From Pedobacter panaciterrae (lineage in GTDB: Bacteria; Bacteroidota; Bacteroidia; Sphingobacteriales; Sphingobacteriaceae): a DNA stretch of 64,000 nt. The notes under the pieces are model-generated. The model ran no database searches. It saw only the letters and a program-made list of their open reading frames with translations, and had not been told where the DNA came from. Of this stretch, positions 8,702-18,082 are shown piece by piece. The position numbers and the translations under genes are program-made. Position 1 is the stretch's first letter; every line of letters starts with the position of its first letter. The stretch lies in contig NZ_JABMKW010000017.1 in NCBI RefSeq assembly GCF_013204795.1, positions 806,001-870,000 on the forward strand, read 5' to 3'.

Positions 8702-9391
8702 TTACGCTGGGTTAAAGCGATATCCAACACCTCTTACCGTTTGCAGTAATTGCGGATTATCAGGATTAAGCTCTATTTTTTTACGTAAGCGTACAATGTG
8801 CATATCAAGAGTTCTGGTATTCACATCAGAATTGTAACCCCAAACAACCAACATAAGTTCATCTCGGTTAATTACCTTATTCGGATTCCTTAAAAAGTAA
8901 AGTAAAATCCTGTTTTCAAGAATTGTAAGCTCTATCTTTTTCCCGTTTCTGAATAGTGTATGGATATTAGGGTGATGTTCCATATTTCCGAAACGATGGA
9001 TCTCTGAACGGTCATTATTAAGCAGATATTTAACCTTACTATCCAACATTGCAACCAGAACATCCATATTAAATGGTTTAGTTACATAATCTGAAACTCC
9101 AAAATTATAAGCATCTATCTTATCCACATCCTGAGCTTTAGCTGTCATCATGATGATCAAATTCTCGAACCCCTGTTTTCGTACTTCTTCACAAACTTCG
9201 GCACCCTGTTTACCAGGTAACATCCAATCTAAAAGAACAATATCAGGCTGCTCATCTATTATCATTTTTTCGGCAGTTAAACCATCACCAACCTCCAAAA
9301 CATCATAGCCTTCGGCTTTTAAACGATGTACAACCAGAAAGCGTAAATTCTCGTCATCTTCAACTATCAGTATTTTAATTCCCTTAGACAT
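8702..9391 (-). CDS. OmpR-family response regulator (RprY-like)
   Basis: A 229-residue two-domain regulator. The receiver domain has the acidic pair in IVEDDENL, the phospho-acceptor aspartate in VLLDWMLPG, T in MMTAK and the lysine in VTKPF. The C-terminal winged helix carries the usual HIVRLRKKIE recognition segment and ends at VRGVGYRF. It lies 43 nt downstream of a cognate-looking sensor kinase and last in an apparent S9-lipoprotein, kinase, regulator operon. It resembles the RprX/RprY pair of Bacteroides, but that name is only an analogy. Confidence 0.9.
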   Translation of the reverse strand: MSKGIKILIVEDDENLRFLVVHRLKAEGYDVLEVGDGLTAEKMIIDEQPDIVLLDWMLPGKQGAEVCEEVRKQGFENLIIMMTAKAQDVDKIDAYNFGVSDYVTKPFNMDVLVAMLDSKVKYLLNNDRSEIHRFGNMEHHPNIHTLFRNGKKIELTILENRILLYFLRNPNKVINRDELMLVVWGYNSDVNTRTLDMHIVRLRKKIELNPDNPQLLQTVRGVGYRFNPA

Positions 9392-9434
9392 AATTTTTTA
9401 TTTATTTGAATATAAATGCAAACGTATAATGGTA

Positions 9435-11102
9435 CTAGTCATTATATGGCAGTACAATTTTAAACTCTGTTCCTTTATCAACTTTACTTTTTACCGTAAT
9501 CTCGCCACTCATAAAGTTAACGAGTTCCTTACAGAAAGCCAAACCCAGACCAACGCTCCCATTCTGGTTGTACTGGTTTTGTATGCGAAAAAACTTCTTA
9601 AATATATTATTAATTTCTGACGAAGGAATTCCTATTCCCTGATCCGCAAACCGGAATACTACTCTTCCCTTAATAAGTCTGGCAGAAATGTGAAGCCGTT
9701 TCCGCTCTTGTGGCGAATACTTATAGGCGTTTTCTGCCAGGTTATCAAAAAGACTTCCCAGTAATACCGGATCGGTAACAAATGTTTTGAATCCGTTTAC
9801 ATCAAAAGTAAAATCAAAATCGGGGTGTTTAAGTCTATGTGATTCAACCGTACTTTCAATAAAATCATTAATATTAATTTTCTCGGAGTTTAGCTGTATT
9901 GCCTTATTCTCAATCTGAGTAAAGGCAAGTAATTTGTTCATTAAACCATTCAGCTTATCAGCCTCTTCATCAAGAATTTTTCCATAAAGTTTTAATTCTC
10001 TTTCGGTTAAACTAGATGCACTTTTAATGTTGTTTCCTGCAATCTTAATTACACTTACCGGAGTTTTAAACTCATGAGTAAGGTTATTCATAAAATCGTA
10101 CTGCAGTTTAAACATCTTCTGATTAATATTTAAGTTTCTATAGATAAGGAATGCCACCAATACCAAAATACTGTAAAACAGCAATACACCTAAAGCAATC
10201 GGAAGGAAATAACTGAGGATTTCCTTATCAATAAAGGATTTAGAAGAGATAAAATAAAGCTTAAAATCTGAAAATGGTCCCGGCAAGGTTATCTCAGTAG
10301 TAACATATAATGAAGAGGTTTCAAGGGGATCATATGTTAACGGTTCAATTTTAATATATTGATATAATAGAGGTCTAGAGTTGATGATCTTGATTTTATA
10401 TGGATCCAATTGAAAAGAAAGCATGTCCTGCTGATAAATCGGCTGTGGATTTAAAGATTTTCTCATCATTGTTTTGTACATCTTAAGATCCTCTATCCTC
10501 GGTATATTCAAATAGGTAATCTTGTTAGACCGTACATTACTAAAGTTACTAAACAGTTCATCCTGGCTAGGTAGGCGAGTGGTATCCAAACTCTCAATAT
10601 ACGATACCAGCTTCAATGCTAAGGCATTAAAATCGTCCCCTGCAATGAAATTACGGGTATTATCACTTGAGAATAGCTTAACCGAATCCATTGGAACCAA
10701 GCTTCCAAACTGATAAATACTTTTAGGGCCAAAAGAGAACTTTCCGATATTTAAACCATCAGTTACCGGGGTATTTTTAACTTCAGAATCATAAAAGATT
10801 ACCTTAGATACAAAGGGATATTCCAGCAACACGGTGTCAACAAAGTTAGATGCAGTGGCCGAATCCAGATAACCATTATAATAAGAAACCTCAGGTAGTT
10901 TTTTCTGAAAGAAATCATTATATGGCCTAATACTTTGTTCAAGTACGTTTACCTTTTCAGAAACAAATTGGTTTTCTATATACTTTGTACTAAATCTATA
11001 GGCTAATAAAAGCGACAACATAAACAGCACCAACATCAAAATGATGAAAGTGAGTATTAATGGAAAATTCTTACGATAACCGCTTTTCTTCTCTGAAGAC
11101 AT
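9435..11102 (-). CDS. Membrane sensor histidine kinase
   Basis: A 555-residue kinase with transmembrane segments at about 13-33 and 296-320. These bracket a large periplasmic sensor domain of about 260 residues with no recognised fold. The HisKA motif is HEFKTPVSVIK, and the ATPase domain has the N-box NLAENAYKYS, G1 DQGIGIPS and G2 GLGLAFCKE. It starts 10 nt after the stop of the S9-like lipoprotein gene, so the two are probably cotranscribed. Its partner is the OmpR-type regulator immediately downstream. The signal sensed is unknown. Confidence 0.92.
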   Translation of the reverse strand: MSSEKKSGYRKNFPLILTFIILMLVLFMLSLLLAYRFSTKYIENQFVSEKVNVLEQSIRPYNDFFQKKLPEVSYYNGYLDSATASNFVDTVLLEYPFVSKVIFYDSEVKNTPVTDGLNIGKFSFGPKSIYQFGSLVPMDSVKLFSSDNTRNFIAGDDFNALALKLVSYIESLDTTRLPSQDELFSNFSNVRSNKITYLNIPRIEDLKMYKTMMRKSLNPQPIYQQDMLSFQLDPYKIKIINSRPLLYQYIKIEPLTYDPLETSSLYVTTEITLPGPFSDFKLYFISSKSFIDKEILSYFLPIALGVLLFYSILVLVAFLIYRNLNINQKMFKLQYDFMNNLTHEFKTPVSVIKIAGNNIKSASSLTERELKLYGKILDEEADKLNGLMNKLLAFTQIENKAIQLNSEKININDFIESTVESHRLKHPDFDFTFDVNGFKTFVTDPVLLGSLFDNLAENAYKYSPQERKRLHISARLIKGRVVFRFADQGIGIPSSEINNIFKKFFRIQNQYNQNGSVGLGLAFCKELVNFMSGEITVKSKVDKGTEFKIVLPYND

Positions 11103-11112
11103 GAGGTTGATT

Positions 11113-13005
11113 TTACTTCTTTTTTAGGTTAACTTCTAAAAACGATTCAAGAGCTGTATATAGTTTTTGTCGTCCCTCATCGTTTTTACTATAGAATGGA
11201 TCACCATCATTTTCCAAATAAGTCACGCTTATATTTCTCTTTTGGAGATTTTTTACGAACTGTATGGTTTCACCAGCATTTATATTCGGATCCTTGGTGT
11301 TTTGAGCAATAAATAAAGGTTTCTCTATCCTATCTACCTGAAACAAGGGAGAAGACTGGCGCATTTTATCTACGTCAGTAAGTGGATTTCCTATAACCTC
11401 ATAGTACATTTGTAATTTCGGTTTTAAAAATGGTGGTATTGATTTCAAATAAGTGAATAAATTAATCACCGCAGAATTTGAAGCACCACATGCATAAGTC
11501 TTATTTTCAGAATATAAACCATTAAGTGCAATGTATCCACCAAAACCAGTTCCATATATTCCAATCCTTTTAGGATCGGCAATTTTTTTACTGATCAGCC
11601 ACTTAACGCCATCATTAATGTCATGTTGTATTTTACATCCCCACTCTTTAAAACCAGCAGCCATAAAAGCTTTACCATAACCAGTAGACCCTCTGTAGTT
11701 TACTTGAAAAACAGCATATCCTCTGTTTGCAAGAAACTGCACTTCTGGATTATAACCCCAAATATCTCTTGCCACTGGCCCATCGTGAGGCAGCACTACA
11801 ACCGGCAAATTCTCGGCTTTCATTTTTAAAGGTAATGTTAGATATCCCTCTATTTTCATCCCATCTCTTGAAACATAACTGACAGGTTTCATCTCGCACA
11901 TTTCGTCTTCATTAATAGCTGAATTGAAATCGCTCAATTTTCGAATTTTCCCTGTTTCAGAAAAATAAAGGTAGTAGGACCCTGGATTACGATCGGTAAA
12001 CGTTCTTACAATAAAAACGGTCTCTGCTTTATCCCTATCAATTATCCTTGTTTCTGTTTTAGGGAGTAATTTATCCAGATTATTGTAAATTAATTTTACC
12101 GAATCATCCAGATAATGCTTCTCTTTTTTCCAGGTTTCATAAACAACAAAAGACATTTTCTGCTTTCTCCTTGAATACTGAGCGTCAGTAATATTTATAG
12201 TCTCGTCACCAAACAAAACCTTAATCTCTTTCCCGGTCTTACAATCAAGCTCAACCAAGGCCCCTTTATCACGGTTTACATTGGAAATAGCATAAATAAC
12301 GTTTAGTTTATTTTTAGCAAAAGCAATTGGTCTTAACGTATTTTTAAAGTTATTTGTTACTATCGGCTTAAATGCGTCGTTTTCGCTTTCTCTGTATAAC
12401 AATGTTTCATTTACACCATCACTGCTTGTTGCCAATCGGAGTTTACCTTCAGAATCTGTGGTCCAGTCTGTAATATTTCCCGGATTTTTTGCAGCCATTT
12501 GCATTTCCCCATTACGAACATTTAAACGATAAACATCAAAAACTGTTGAGTCTCTTTTGTTAGACGAGACAAGCAGGTATTTATCGTCCATCAATTGATC
12601 ATCAAGAACCTTTATTCTGCTCTTTTCGTTATTCGTTAGCTGCCGCTCATTCTTACCATCCTTATTAATAATAAATATATCAGAGAGCCTAAGCGCAGGA
12701 TCCGTTTCTTTATAATAAATGAGCTCATCCTTACTTACCCAAAAATAGAAGATAATGCTCTTTTCCTTTAATTGAGTTATCTTTTTCCCCTTACCTGTCT
12801 CAATATCCTCAACATATAAATTTTGATTCTTGCCCTCTAATTTCAGATAAGACAAGTTCCTGGCATCTGGTGAAACCCTATAGCCTATCCTATTTTGCGA
12901 TTTAAAAAAATCGTCGATAGGCATAACTCTCACTCCCCCCTTTTGTGTACAGGCTAAAGCAAAAAGTGATAAGAAAAGAAAAAAATATTTTTTAAATACA
13001 ACCAT
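11113..13005 (-). CDS. S9-peptidase-like lipoprotein lacking catalytic residues (predicted pseudoenzyme)
   Basis: A 630-residue protein with a lipoprotein-type signal ending in FALAC (Cys19), a beta-propeller-like part (about 40-365) and a C-terminal alpha/beta-hydrolase domain of the prolyl oligopeptidase (S9) family. The HDGP oxyanion-loop region, VNYRGSTGYGKAF and the overall order are typical. The nucleophile elbow, however, reads GTGFGG (485-490) with Gly487 where the family has Ser. The catalytic histidine of EGHGF is replaced in DGDPF (Asp602). The catalytic Asp is probably D572. It is therefore likely non-hydrolytic. It is the first gene of an apparent operon with a sensor kinase and a regulator, suggesting a binding or sensing role. 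Confidence 0.8.
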   Translation of the reverse strand: MVVFKKYFFLFLSLFALACTQKGGVRVMPIDDFFKSQNRIGYRVSPDARNLSYLKLEGKNQNLYVEDIETGKGKKITQLKEKSIIFYFWVSKDELIYYKETDPALRLSDIFIINKDGKNERQLTNNEKSRIKVLDDQLMDDKYLLVSSNKRDSTVFDVYRLNVRNGEMQMAAKNPGNITDWTTDSEGKLRLATSSDGVNETLLYRESENDAFKPIVTNNFKNTLRPIAFAKNKLNVIYAISNVNRDKGALVELDCKTGKEIKVLFGDETINITDAQYSRRKQKMSFVVYETWKKEKHYLDDSVKLIYNNLDKLLPKTETRIIDRDKAETVFIVRTFTDRNPGSYYLYFSETGKIRKLSDFNSAINEDEMCEMKPVSYVSRDGMKIEGYLTLPLKMKAENLPVVVLPHDGPVARDIWGYNPEVQFLANRGYAVFQVNYRGSTGYGKAFMAAGFKEWGCKIQHDINDGVKWLISKKIADPKRIGIYGTGFGGYIALNGLYSENKTYACGASNSAVINLFTYLKSIPPFLKPKLQMYYEVIGNPLTDVDKMRQSSPLFQVDRIEKPLFIAQNTKDPNINAGETIQFVKNLQKRNISVTYLENDGDPFYSKNDEGRQKLYTALESFLEVNLKKK

Positions 13006-13021
13006 ATCATTTTTCTGCTTA

Positions 13022-13029
13022 CAAAGCTA
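13022..13029 (-). promoter_or_regulatory. Candidate -7 box for the S9-like/kinase/regulator operon
   Basis: On the minus strand TAGCTTTG fits TAnnTTTG, 16 nt upstream of the ATG at 13005. A perfect dyad (13043-13060) lies just upstream of it. Confidence 0.5.
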
Positions 13030-13042
13030 CGGAACCCTACCA

Positions 13043-13060
13043 GTGTAAATCAGTTTACAC
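13043..13060. promoter_or_regulatory. Perfect dyad, possible operator of the S9-like/kinase/regulator operon
   Basis: GTGTAAA and TTTACAC form a perfect 7-bp inverted repeat around a 4-nt spacer (TCAG). It lies about 13 bp upstream of the -7 box, in the -33 region, as expected for a dimeric regulator site. The rest of the 315-bp gap 13006-13320 is AT-rich and holds no gene that I can see. Confidence 0.4.
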
Positions 13061-13320
13061 CAATATTGTTACCTTAAACCCCCATTTCAATATGCTCAAA
13101 ATAAATTAAATATTTAACTAATATGAATTATCCGTTCCTTAGAAACAATCTTTAAAACCCGTCAAATCAATAATTGCCTCATAACCAAAGAAAATAAATA
13201 TTAAATAATAGAAAACATTCCTTGAGTAACATTTAAAATACGCTTTTATGTTTTTACCAATAGAAGGGAAATTAGAATTCAAATCATTATTTTAGGGACT
13301 CTATTGATAGTCCATCCCTG

Positions 13321-15129
13321 ATGAAAAAATTAATTCTGATTTTATTATTCTCTTATACAAGCTTTCTTTGCTCAGCTCAAAGCAGCGTTGATGAAGGATT
13401 GGCTTTTCAATATTACCAGCAAGGCCAGTATCAGGAAGCCTCTGTTTTACTGGAGAAATTGTTCAATGCGACTAAGAATGATACTTATTTTGACCTCTGG
13501 TATACCTCCCTTATTAAGCTCAAAAAACTAGATGAGGCCGAAAAGATTGCCAAAAAACTAATTAAACAAAATCCAAAAAACTTACATTATACAATGGCTC
13601 TTGCCCGTGTTTATCAGGAAAAGGGACAAATAGATGCGGCAAATAAGGCATACTCAGAAACGCTGAACAATTTGCCGGCAGATGAGTTTAAGATAAGAGA
13701 GGTTGCTAATATATTCTATAGCTTTCAGGCATATGATCTCGCTATATCAACCTTCTTACAAGGAAGAAAGATGCTTAACAATGAAAAGATTTTCACTTAC
13801 GAACTTTTAAGTATATATCGTTTTAAAAAGGATAAGAACATGCTTGTGCAGGAGTACATTAATGCACTCGCTCAAATGCCTGAATTATTGCCCCAGGCAG
13901 AAAGTGTACTCTCTTCTATTTTTGAAGACAACGCCGATTACCTTATTTTACAAGCTGCCTTGTTAAAAAAAATACAGAAGGAACCGCAAACAGAGATTTA
14001 TACCAAACTTTTAATATGGCAATATCTTCAGCAGCAAGAATACGAAATGGCATTAAGGCAGCTAATAGCGCAGGATAAACGAGTTAAGGATGATGGAGCT
14101 ATATTATTCAATACGGCCAATACTTTTATTGCTAATCAAGCCTATACTACTGCTATAAAGGCCTTTGAGTACATTGTAAGTAAAGGCAAGGAGAATCCAT
14201 ATTTTTTACCCGCAAAGGTAGAAATGATAGATGCAAAATATCAGCTGGTAATCACCGGTCAATTTGATAAAAAAGCAATTACAGATCTTGCTACAGAATA
14301 CGGTTCTATAATTGATGAGTATGGAAAAACTGCTCAAACAGTTTTTGCAATGAAGAAACTGGCTAACTTACAAGCATATTATCTTAACGACTTACCTAAG
14401 GCTGAAAAAACGTTAGAAGACGCATTAACTATCACTGGCCTTTCTGCAGCCGAAACAGGCCAGATGAAACTCGATCTTGGAGATATTTATATATTGACAC
14501 AACAACCCTGGGAGGCTTTTTTAATTTACGAACAGGTAGCTAAGCAGTTTGAAAACCAAGCTGTAGGAAACGAAGCTCATTTCCGCTCAGCAAAACTTTC
14601 TTTTTATCAGGGCAGTTTCTCCTATGCAAAATCCCAGGCAGATGTTTTAAAGGCATCAACATCTCAATTAATTGCTAATGATGCATTAAACTTGAGTTTA
14701 ATGATTTCCGATAATCTTCAATCTAAGGTAGACAGCAATGCACTTAAAATGTATGCTGATGCGGAGATGCTTCAGTTTCGAAATCTTCCTGCAAAGGCTC
14801 TCATAAAACTGGACAGCATTGCAATCGCCTTCCCAAACAATAGCTTGACTGATGACATATTAATGGCAAAATCCAGAATATATATCAAAACAAATGAAAT
14901 AAATAATGCCATAAAGGTCCTTAAAGAACTTATAGACCAACAAGGAACCAGTCTTTGGGCCGACGATGCGCTATTTACATTAGCAGACCTATATGAGAAA
15001 AACCTGAAGAATAATGAAGAAGCTAAAGCATTATATCAGAAACTGATTAGTGACTATCCAGGTAGTATGTTTACCACAGAGGCCCGTAAGCGTTTTAGGA
15101 AACTTCGTGGGGATAATATTGGTACATAG
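13321..15129 (+). CDS. Exported tetratricopeptide-repeat protein
   Basis: A 602-residue protein with a Sec signal peptide (MKKLILILLFSYTSFLCSAQ), then alternating helices with TPR spacing through most of its length. Examples are the AFQYYQQGQYQEA repeat near the N-terminus and DALFTLADLYEKN near the C-terminus. The last repeats resemble TolA/YbgF-type TPRs that scaffold envelope complexes. No catalytic motif is seen. It is followed 15 nt later by the DUF4286 gene. Role and partner are unknown; a periplasmic scaffolding function is inferred from signal plus TPRs. Confidence 0.85.
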   Translation: MKKLILILLFSYTSFLCSAQSSVDEGLAFQYYQQGQYQEASVLLEKLFNATKNDTYFDLWYTSLIKLKKLDEAEKIAKKLIKQNPKNLHYTMALARVYQEKGQIDAANKAYSETLNNLPADEFKIREVANIFYSFQAYDLAISTFLQGRKMLNNEKIFTYELLSIYRFKKDKNMLVQEYINALAQMPELLPQAESVLSSIFEDNADYLILQAALLKKIQKEPQTEIYTKLLIWQYLQQQEYEMALRQLIAQDKRVKDDGAILFNTANTFIANQAYTTAIKAFEYIVSKGKENPYFLPAKVEMIDAKYQLVITGQFDKKAITDLATEYGSIIDEYGKTAQTVFAMKKLANLQAYYLNDLPKAEKTLEDALTITGLSAAETGQMKLDLGDIYILTQQPWEAFLIYEQVAKQFENQAVGNEAHFRSAKLSFYQGSFSYAKSQADVLKASTSQLIANDALNLSLMISDNLQSKVDSNALKMYADAEMLQFRNLPAKALIKLDSIAIAFPNNSLTDDILMAKSRIYIKTNEINNAIKVLKELIDQQGTSLWADDALFTLADLYEKNLKNNEEAKALYQKLISDYPGSMFTTEARKRFRKLRGDNIGT

Positions 15130-15144
15130 TTCTATCTTTGCACC

Positions 15145-15447
15145 ATGTTATTATACAATGTAACCACAATTATCGAAGATAACTCAGCAGATCGCTGGCT
15201 TCAATGGATGCAGGAGATCCACATTCCACAAGTAATGCAAACAGGATTATTTGTATCCAATAGGCTTCTTAAAGTAGTTGACTCTCCAAATGAAGGTGTA
15301 ACATACTGTGCGCAGTATATAGCCGAAAACATGGATAATTACTTAGCCTACCAGGATAACTTTGCACCTGCTTTACTAGCCGAAGTGAATGAAAATTTTA
15401 AAAATCAGCAGGTGTCCTTTACCTCTCTGATGGAATATATCGCTTAA
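15145..15447 (+). CDS. DUF4286 family protein
   Basis: A 100-residue cytoplasmic protein with no signal peptide. It matches DUF4286 in length and in its N-terminal MLLYNVTTIIEDN and WLQWMQEIHIPQVM segments; it probably adopts a small alpha/beta ferredoxin-like fold. The family is typical of Bacteroidota and has no assigned function. The gene lies between the TPR gene and rfbC with 8-15-nt gaps, suggesting one transcript. Confidence 0.8.
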   Translation: MLLYNVTTIIEDNSADRWLQWMQEIHIPQVMQTGLFVSNRLLKVVDSPNEGVTYCAQYIAENMDNYLAYQDNFAPALLAEVNENFKNQQVSFTSLMEYIA

Positions 15448-15455
15448 TCCTATTT

Positions 15456-16010
15456 ATGAATATTATAGAGACTCCCATTGCTAACCTTCTGGTTATTGAG
15501 CCCAAGGTTTGGAAAGACAACCGGGGATATTTTTACGAAAGCTACAATTCAAAGTTGTTTTCAGACGCAGGTATTGATGCTACCTTTCTACAAGACAATC
15601 AATCTTTTTCTCAGAAAGGTGCTTTACGTGGACTTCATGCTCAAAAAGCCCCATTTGAGCAAGGTAAGTTAGTAAGGGTTCTACAAGGCAGCGTTTTAGA
15701 TATAGCAGTAGATATCAGAAAACAGTCTGAAACTTTTGGCCAATATTTCAGTATAGAACTTAGTGGCGATAACCATAAACAATTATGGGTTCCACCAGGA
15801 TTTTTACATGGTTTTTTAACTCTTGAGGATGATACTATTTTCACCTATAAAGTAACTAATTACTATGACAAGGCTTCCGAAATTGGTGTAATATGGAATG
15901 ATGCTGATATCAACATCGATTGGAGTAGTAGCATTGCAAAAGAAGATCTGATCCTCTCTGACAAAGACCTGATATTGCCCACTTTCAAAGATTTCGACAG
16001 TCCTTTTTAA
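15456..16010 (+). CDS. rfbC: dTDP-4-dehydrorhamnose 3,5-epimerase
   Basis: A 184-residue cupin-fold epimerase. Characteristic segments are KVWKDNRGYFYESY, LRGLHAQ with the catalytic histidine, GKLVRVLQGSVLDIAVDIR, the LWVPPGFLHGFLTL motif and YKVTNYYD with the catalytic tyrosine. It converts dTDP-4-keto-6-deoxyglucose to dTDP-4-keto-L-rhamnose for surface polysaccharides. The usual partners rfbA, rfbB and rfbD are not beside it, so the pathway must be completed elsewhere. A strong bidirectional terminator follows. Confidence 0.93.
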   Translation: MNIIETPIANLLVIEPKVWKDNRGYFYESYNSKLFSDAGIDATFLQDNQSFSQKGALRGLHAQKAPFEQGKLVRVLQGSVLDIAVDIRKQSETFGQYFSIELSGDNHKQLWVPPGFLHGFLTLEDDTIFTYKVTNYYDKASEIGVIWNDADINIDWSSSIAKEDLILSDKDLILPTFKDFDSPF

Positions 16011-16037
16011 ATCGCCCAAACCTTTAAGAATTTAAGT

Positions 16038-16073
16038 AAAATGGCCCGTTAAATATTAACGGGCCATTTTTAT
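16038..16073. terminator. Bidirectional intrinsic terminator between rfbC and the OmpA-like gene
   Basis: ATGGCCCGTTAA (16041-16052) pairs perfectly with TTAACGGGCCAT (16056-16067) across a 3-nt loop, flanked by A- and T-tracts that also pair. The element serves both converging genes. Confidence 0.9.
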
Positions 16074-16096
16074 TTGTGTGCTACCAAGCTTTGAAA

Positions 16097-16939
16097 TTAT
16101 TGTTTGATCAAATCATACAACTCGTCCAATTTAGGCGAAAGAACGATCTCAATTCTACGATTCTTGCTTCTGCCCTCCGCTGTGGTATTGGCATCCAACG
16201 GCTGAAATTCGCCTTTTCCCGTTGCTGTCATACGCACACTCTCAACCTTACTAACTTCTGTGAGGTAGCGCACCACCGATGTTGATCGCAAAACACTTAA
16301 ATCCCAATTGTCTTTAATTTGTCCAAGGTTAGTTATTTTTTGAGAATCTGTATGACCTTCAACAGCGATGTTAATTTCGGGCTGTTGCTTTAATACATCT
16401 GCCAGTTGACTTAAAGCTTGTTTCCCCTTCTCGTCAATAATAATACTTCCAGAAGGGAATAGCAATTTATCAGTAAGAGAAACATATACTTTACCATTTC
16501 TAATCTCCACAGTCAAACCGTTTTTAGTAAATCCTAGAAGTGCCTGCTGCAGTTTTTCCTTTAATTGATTGGTAGCCTCATCACGTTTACGTAATATCTC
16601 TTCCACTTCTTTTAAGCGTTGCTCACGTGTTTTTAAATCATTCGAAAGCTTGTTGATCTCCGTAGAACTCTTATTCTTTAGTTTAGCATAATTACTATCC
16701 ATTTCGGAATACTTGTTCTTCAGATCGTTTAATGCACTGCTTAATCCGGTAGTATCTTTTTTTAACCTTGCAATCAGACCCTCCAGATTTTCATTCTTTA
16801 ATTGCGATTCTCCCCATCCTGTTTTTAATGAATCTTGTGTTGCTAGTAATGATTTATACTTTTTAGGAGACAGAACTACGCACGAACTGAATGCACTGGC
16901 AAACAGCCCAACGAATAAGAATAAGCTAATTTTTTTCAT
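16097..16939 (-). CDS. OmpA-family lipoprotein with coiled coil
   Basis: A 280-residue protein with a lipoprotein signal (a FSSC box at about residue 20), a long charged coiled-coil segment (about 40-130) and a C-terminal OmpA peptidoglycan-binding domain. Hallmarks are VEGHTDSQ, the NWDLSVLRSTSVVRYL helix and EGRSKNRRIEI with the conserved arginine for diaminopimelate contact. It would tether the outer membrane to the wall, as Pal-like proteins do. There is no beta-barrel. It is transcribed alone, away from the DUF2461 gene upstream. Confidence 0.9.
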   Translation of the reverse strand: MKKISLFLFVGLFASAFSSCVVLSPKKYKSLLATQDSLKTGWGESQLKNENLEGLIARLKKDTTGLSSALNDLKNKYSEMDSNYAKLKNKSSTEINKLSNDLKTREQRLKEVEEILRKRDEATNQLKEKLQQALLGFTKNGLTVEIRNGKVYVSLTDKLLFPSGSIIIDEKGKQALSQLADVLKQQPEINIAVEGHTDSQKITNLGQIKDNWDLSVLRSTSVVRYLTEVSKVESVRMTATGKGEFQPLDANTTAEGRSKNRRIEIVLSPKLDELYDLIKQ

Positions 16940-17024
16940 TAATGTGTTATTAATTTAGTGATCAGGAAAATTCGCGCAAGCCCATCATTTAGAGCTCTAA
17001 CCCTATACGCGTTTTTCAATAAGT

Positions 17025-17687
17025 TTATTGCGCTACTGCGTTTCTCAAAAATAGAATAAAAGGATAAACATTTTCAAAAGCAGTTTTCAACTTATCAACG
17101 ATTCCTGGTTTTAGGAATTCATCATCCCTTAAAGGACATACTGCTATAAAGCTCTTAAGTTTTAGATATTCTATTTGAGGATGATCAGTATCATAGCCTT
17201 TCGGGGCATTTTTTAACGTATCTTCCTGACTTAGCGTAAAAGTATTTTTAAAACTTTTGTTATCAATTATGTTCAGAAATTCGGAAGTATTATAATCTAT
17301 CTCTTCTCTTATACTTTTTAAAACAGGAGCTTCAGGCATCCAAAATCCAGCGCCAAGGAAACATTCTCCCGGCTGTATATGAAGATAATATCCCGGACCA
17401 TGTATATTGCTCCCTTTTATACTAAAAGAGATTCCAAAGTTATTTTTATATGGATCTTTATTTTTACTAAAACGAACATCCCTATAAATACGTAACAGAC
17501 ATTTTTTTGCTGCTGTATCGATAGGAAATTCAGGGTCTACAGCTGCTAATTTGGGTATCAGCTGATCAATAAATGCCAATACATCTGTTTTCGCAGTTTC
17601 ATACCTGCCCTTGTTTTCTGCGAACCATTCCCGGTTGTTGTTTTGAGCTACGTCTTTAATAAAAGCTAATGTTTCTGACTTAATCAT
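17025..17687 (-). CDS. DUF2461 family protein
   Basis: A 220-residue soluble protein with DUF2461 (TIGR02453) signatures: NNREWFAENKGRYE near the start, RIYRDVRFSKNKDPYKNNFG in the middle and GPGYYLHIQPGECFLGAGFW. The function is unknown. Its start overlaps the DUF983 stop by 4 nt, so it is translationally coupled as the last gene of the long respiratory cluster. The coupling may be only positional. Confidence 0.85.
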   Translation of the reverse strand: MIKSETLAFIKDVAQNNNREWFAENKGRYETAKTDVLAFIDQLIPKLAAVDPEFPIDTAAKKCLLRIYRDVRFSKNKDPYKNNFGISFSIKGSNIHGPGYYLHIQPGECFLGAGFWMPEAPVLKSIREEIDYNTSEFLNIIDNKSFKNTFTLSQEDTLKNAPKGYDTDHPQIEYLKLKSFIAVCPLRDDEFLKPGIVDKLKTAFENVYPFILFLRNAVAQ

Positions 17688-18082
17688 GGCTTGTCGTAAT
17701 AGGCGTTATACTTTATTTTTGGAGAAAGCCAATGTAATAAAATCACCCGGGAATAACGATAATTGAAAGGTGCCAAAATTAAACATCCTGTAAAGATTAC
17801 AGTAAGATAAAGCCATAAAGATTCAAACTCAAGATTACCTCCTGAAAATACATAAGTAGCTATACCTAATGCAATCATCTCTGCACAATTCATAGCATAG
17901 CTCACATACATGGCCGCGTAAAAATAACCTGGCTCAATTTCAAAACGTTGACCGCAATGGCCACAAATGGTATTGGTGTGCTGTACGTTAAAGCCATAAA
18001 GACTTCCCGTAAAGATATCGCCTCTCCTGCATTGAGGGCATTTACCGTGGACGAGTGCGTATAACTTAGACGTTTTCTGCAT
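17684..18082 (-). CDS. DUF983 family membrane protein
   Basis: A 132-residue protein with two transmembrane helices. Its N-terminal zinc-ribbon-like part has paired cysteines CPQC and CGHC and is followed by the family motif FEIEPGYFYAAMYVSYA. DUF983 genes are often found with cytochrome oxidase genes, as here, and may assist oxidase assembly; the exact job is unknown. The start overlaps the end of the small CxxC protein gene by 17 nt. Confidence 0.85.
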   Translation of the reverse strand: MQKTSKLYALVHGKCPQCRRGDIFTGSLYGFNVQHTNTICGHCGQRFEIEPGYFYAAMYVSYAMNCAEMIALGIATYVFSGGNLEFESLWLYLTVIFTGCLILAPFNYRYSRVILLHWLSPKIKYNAYYDKP

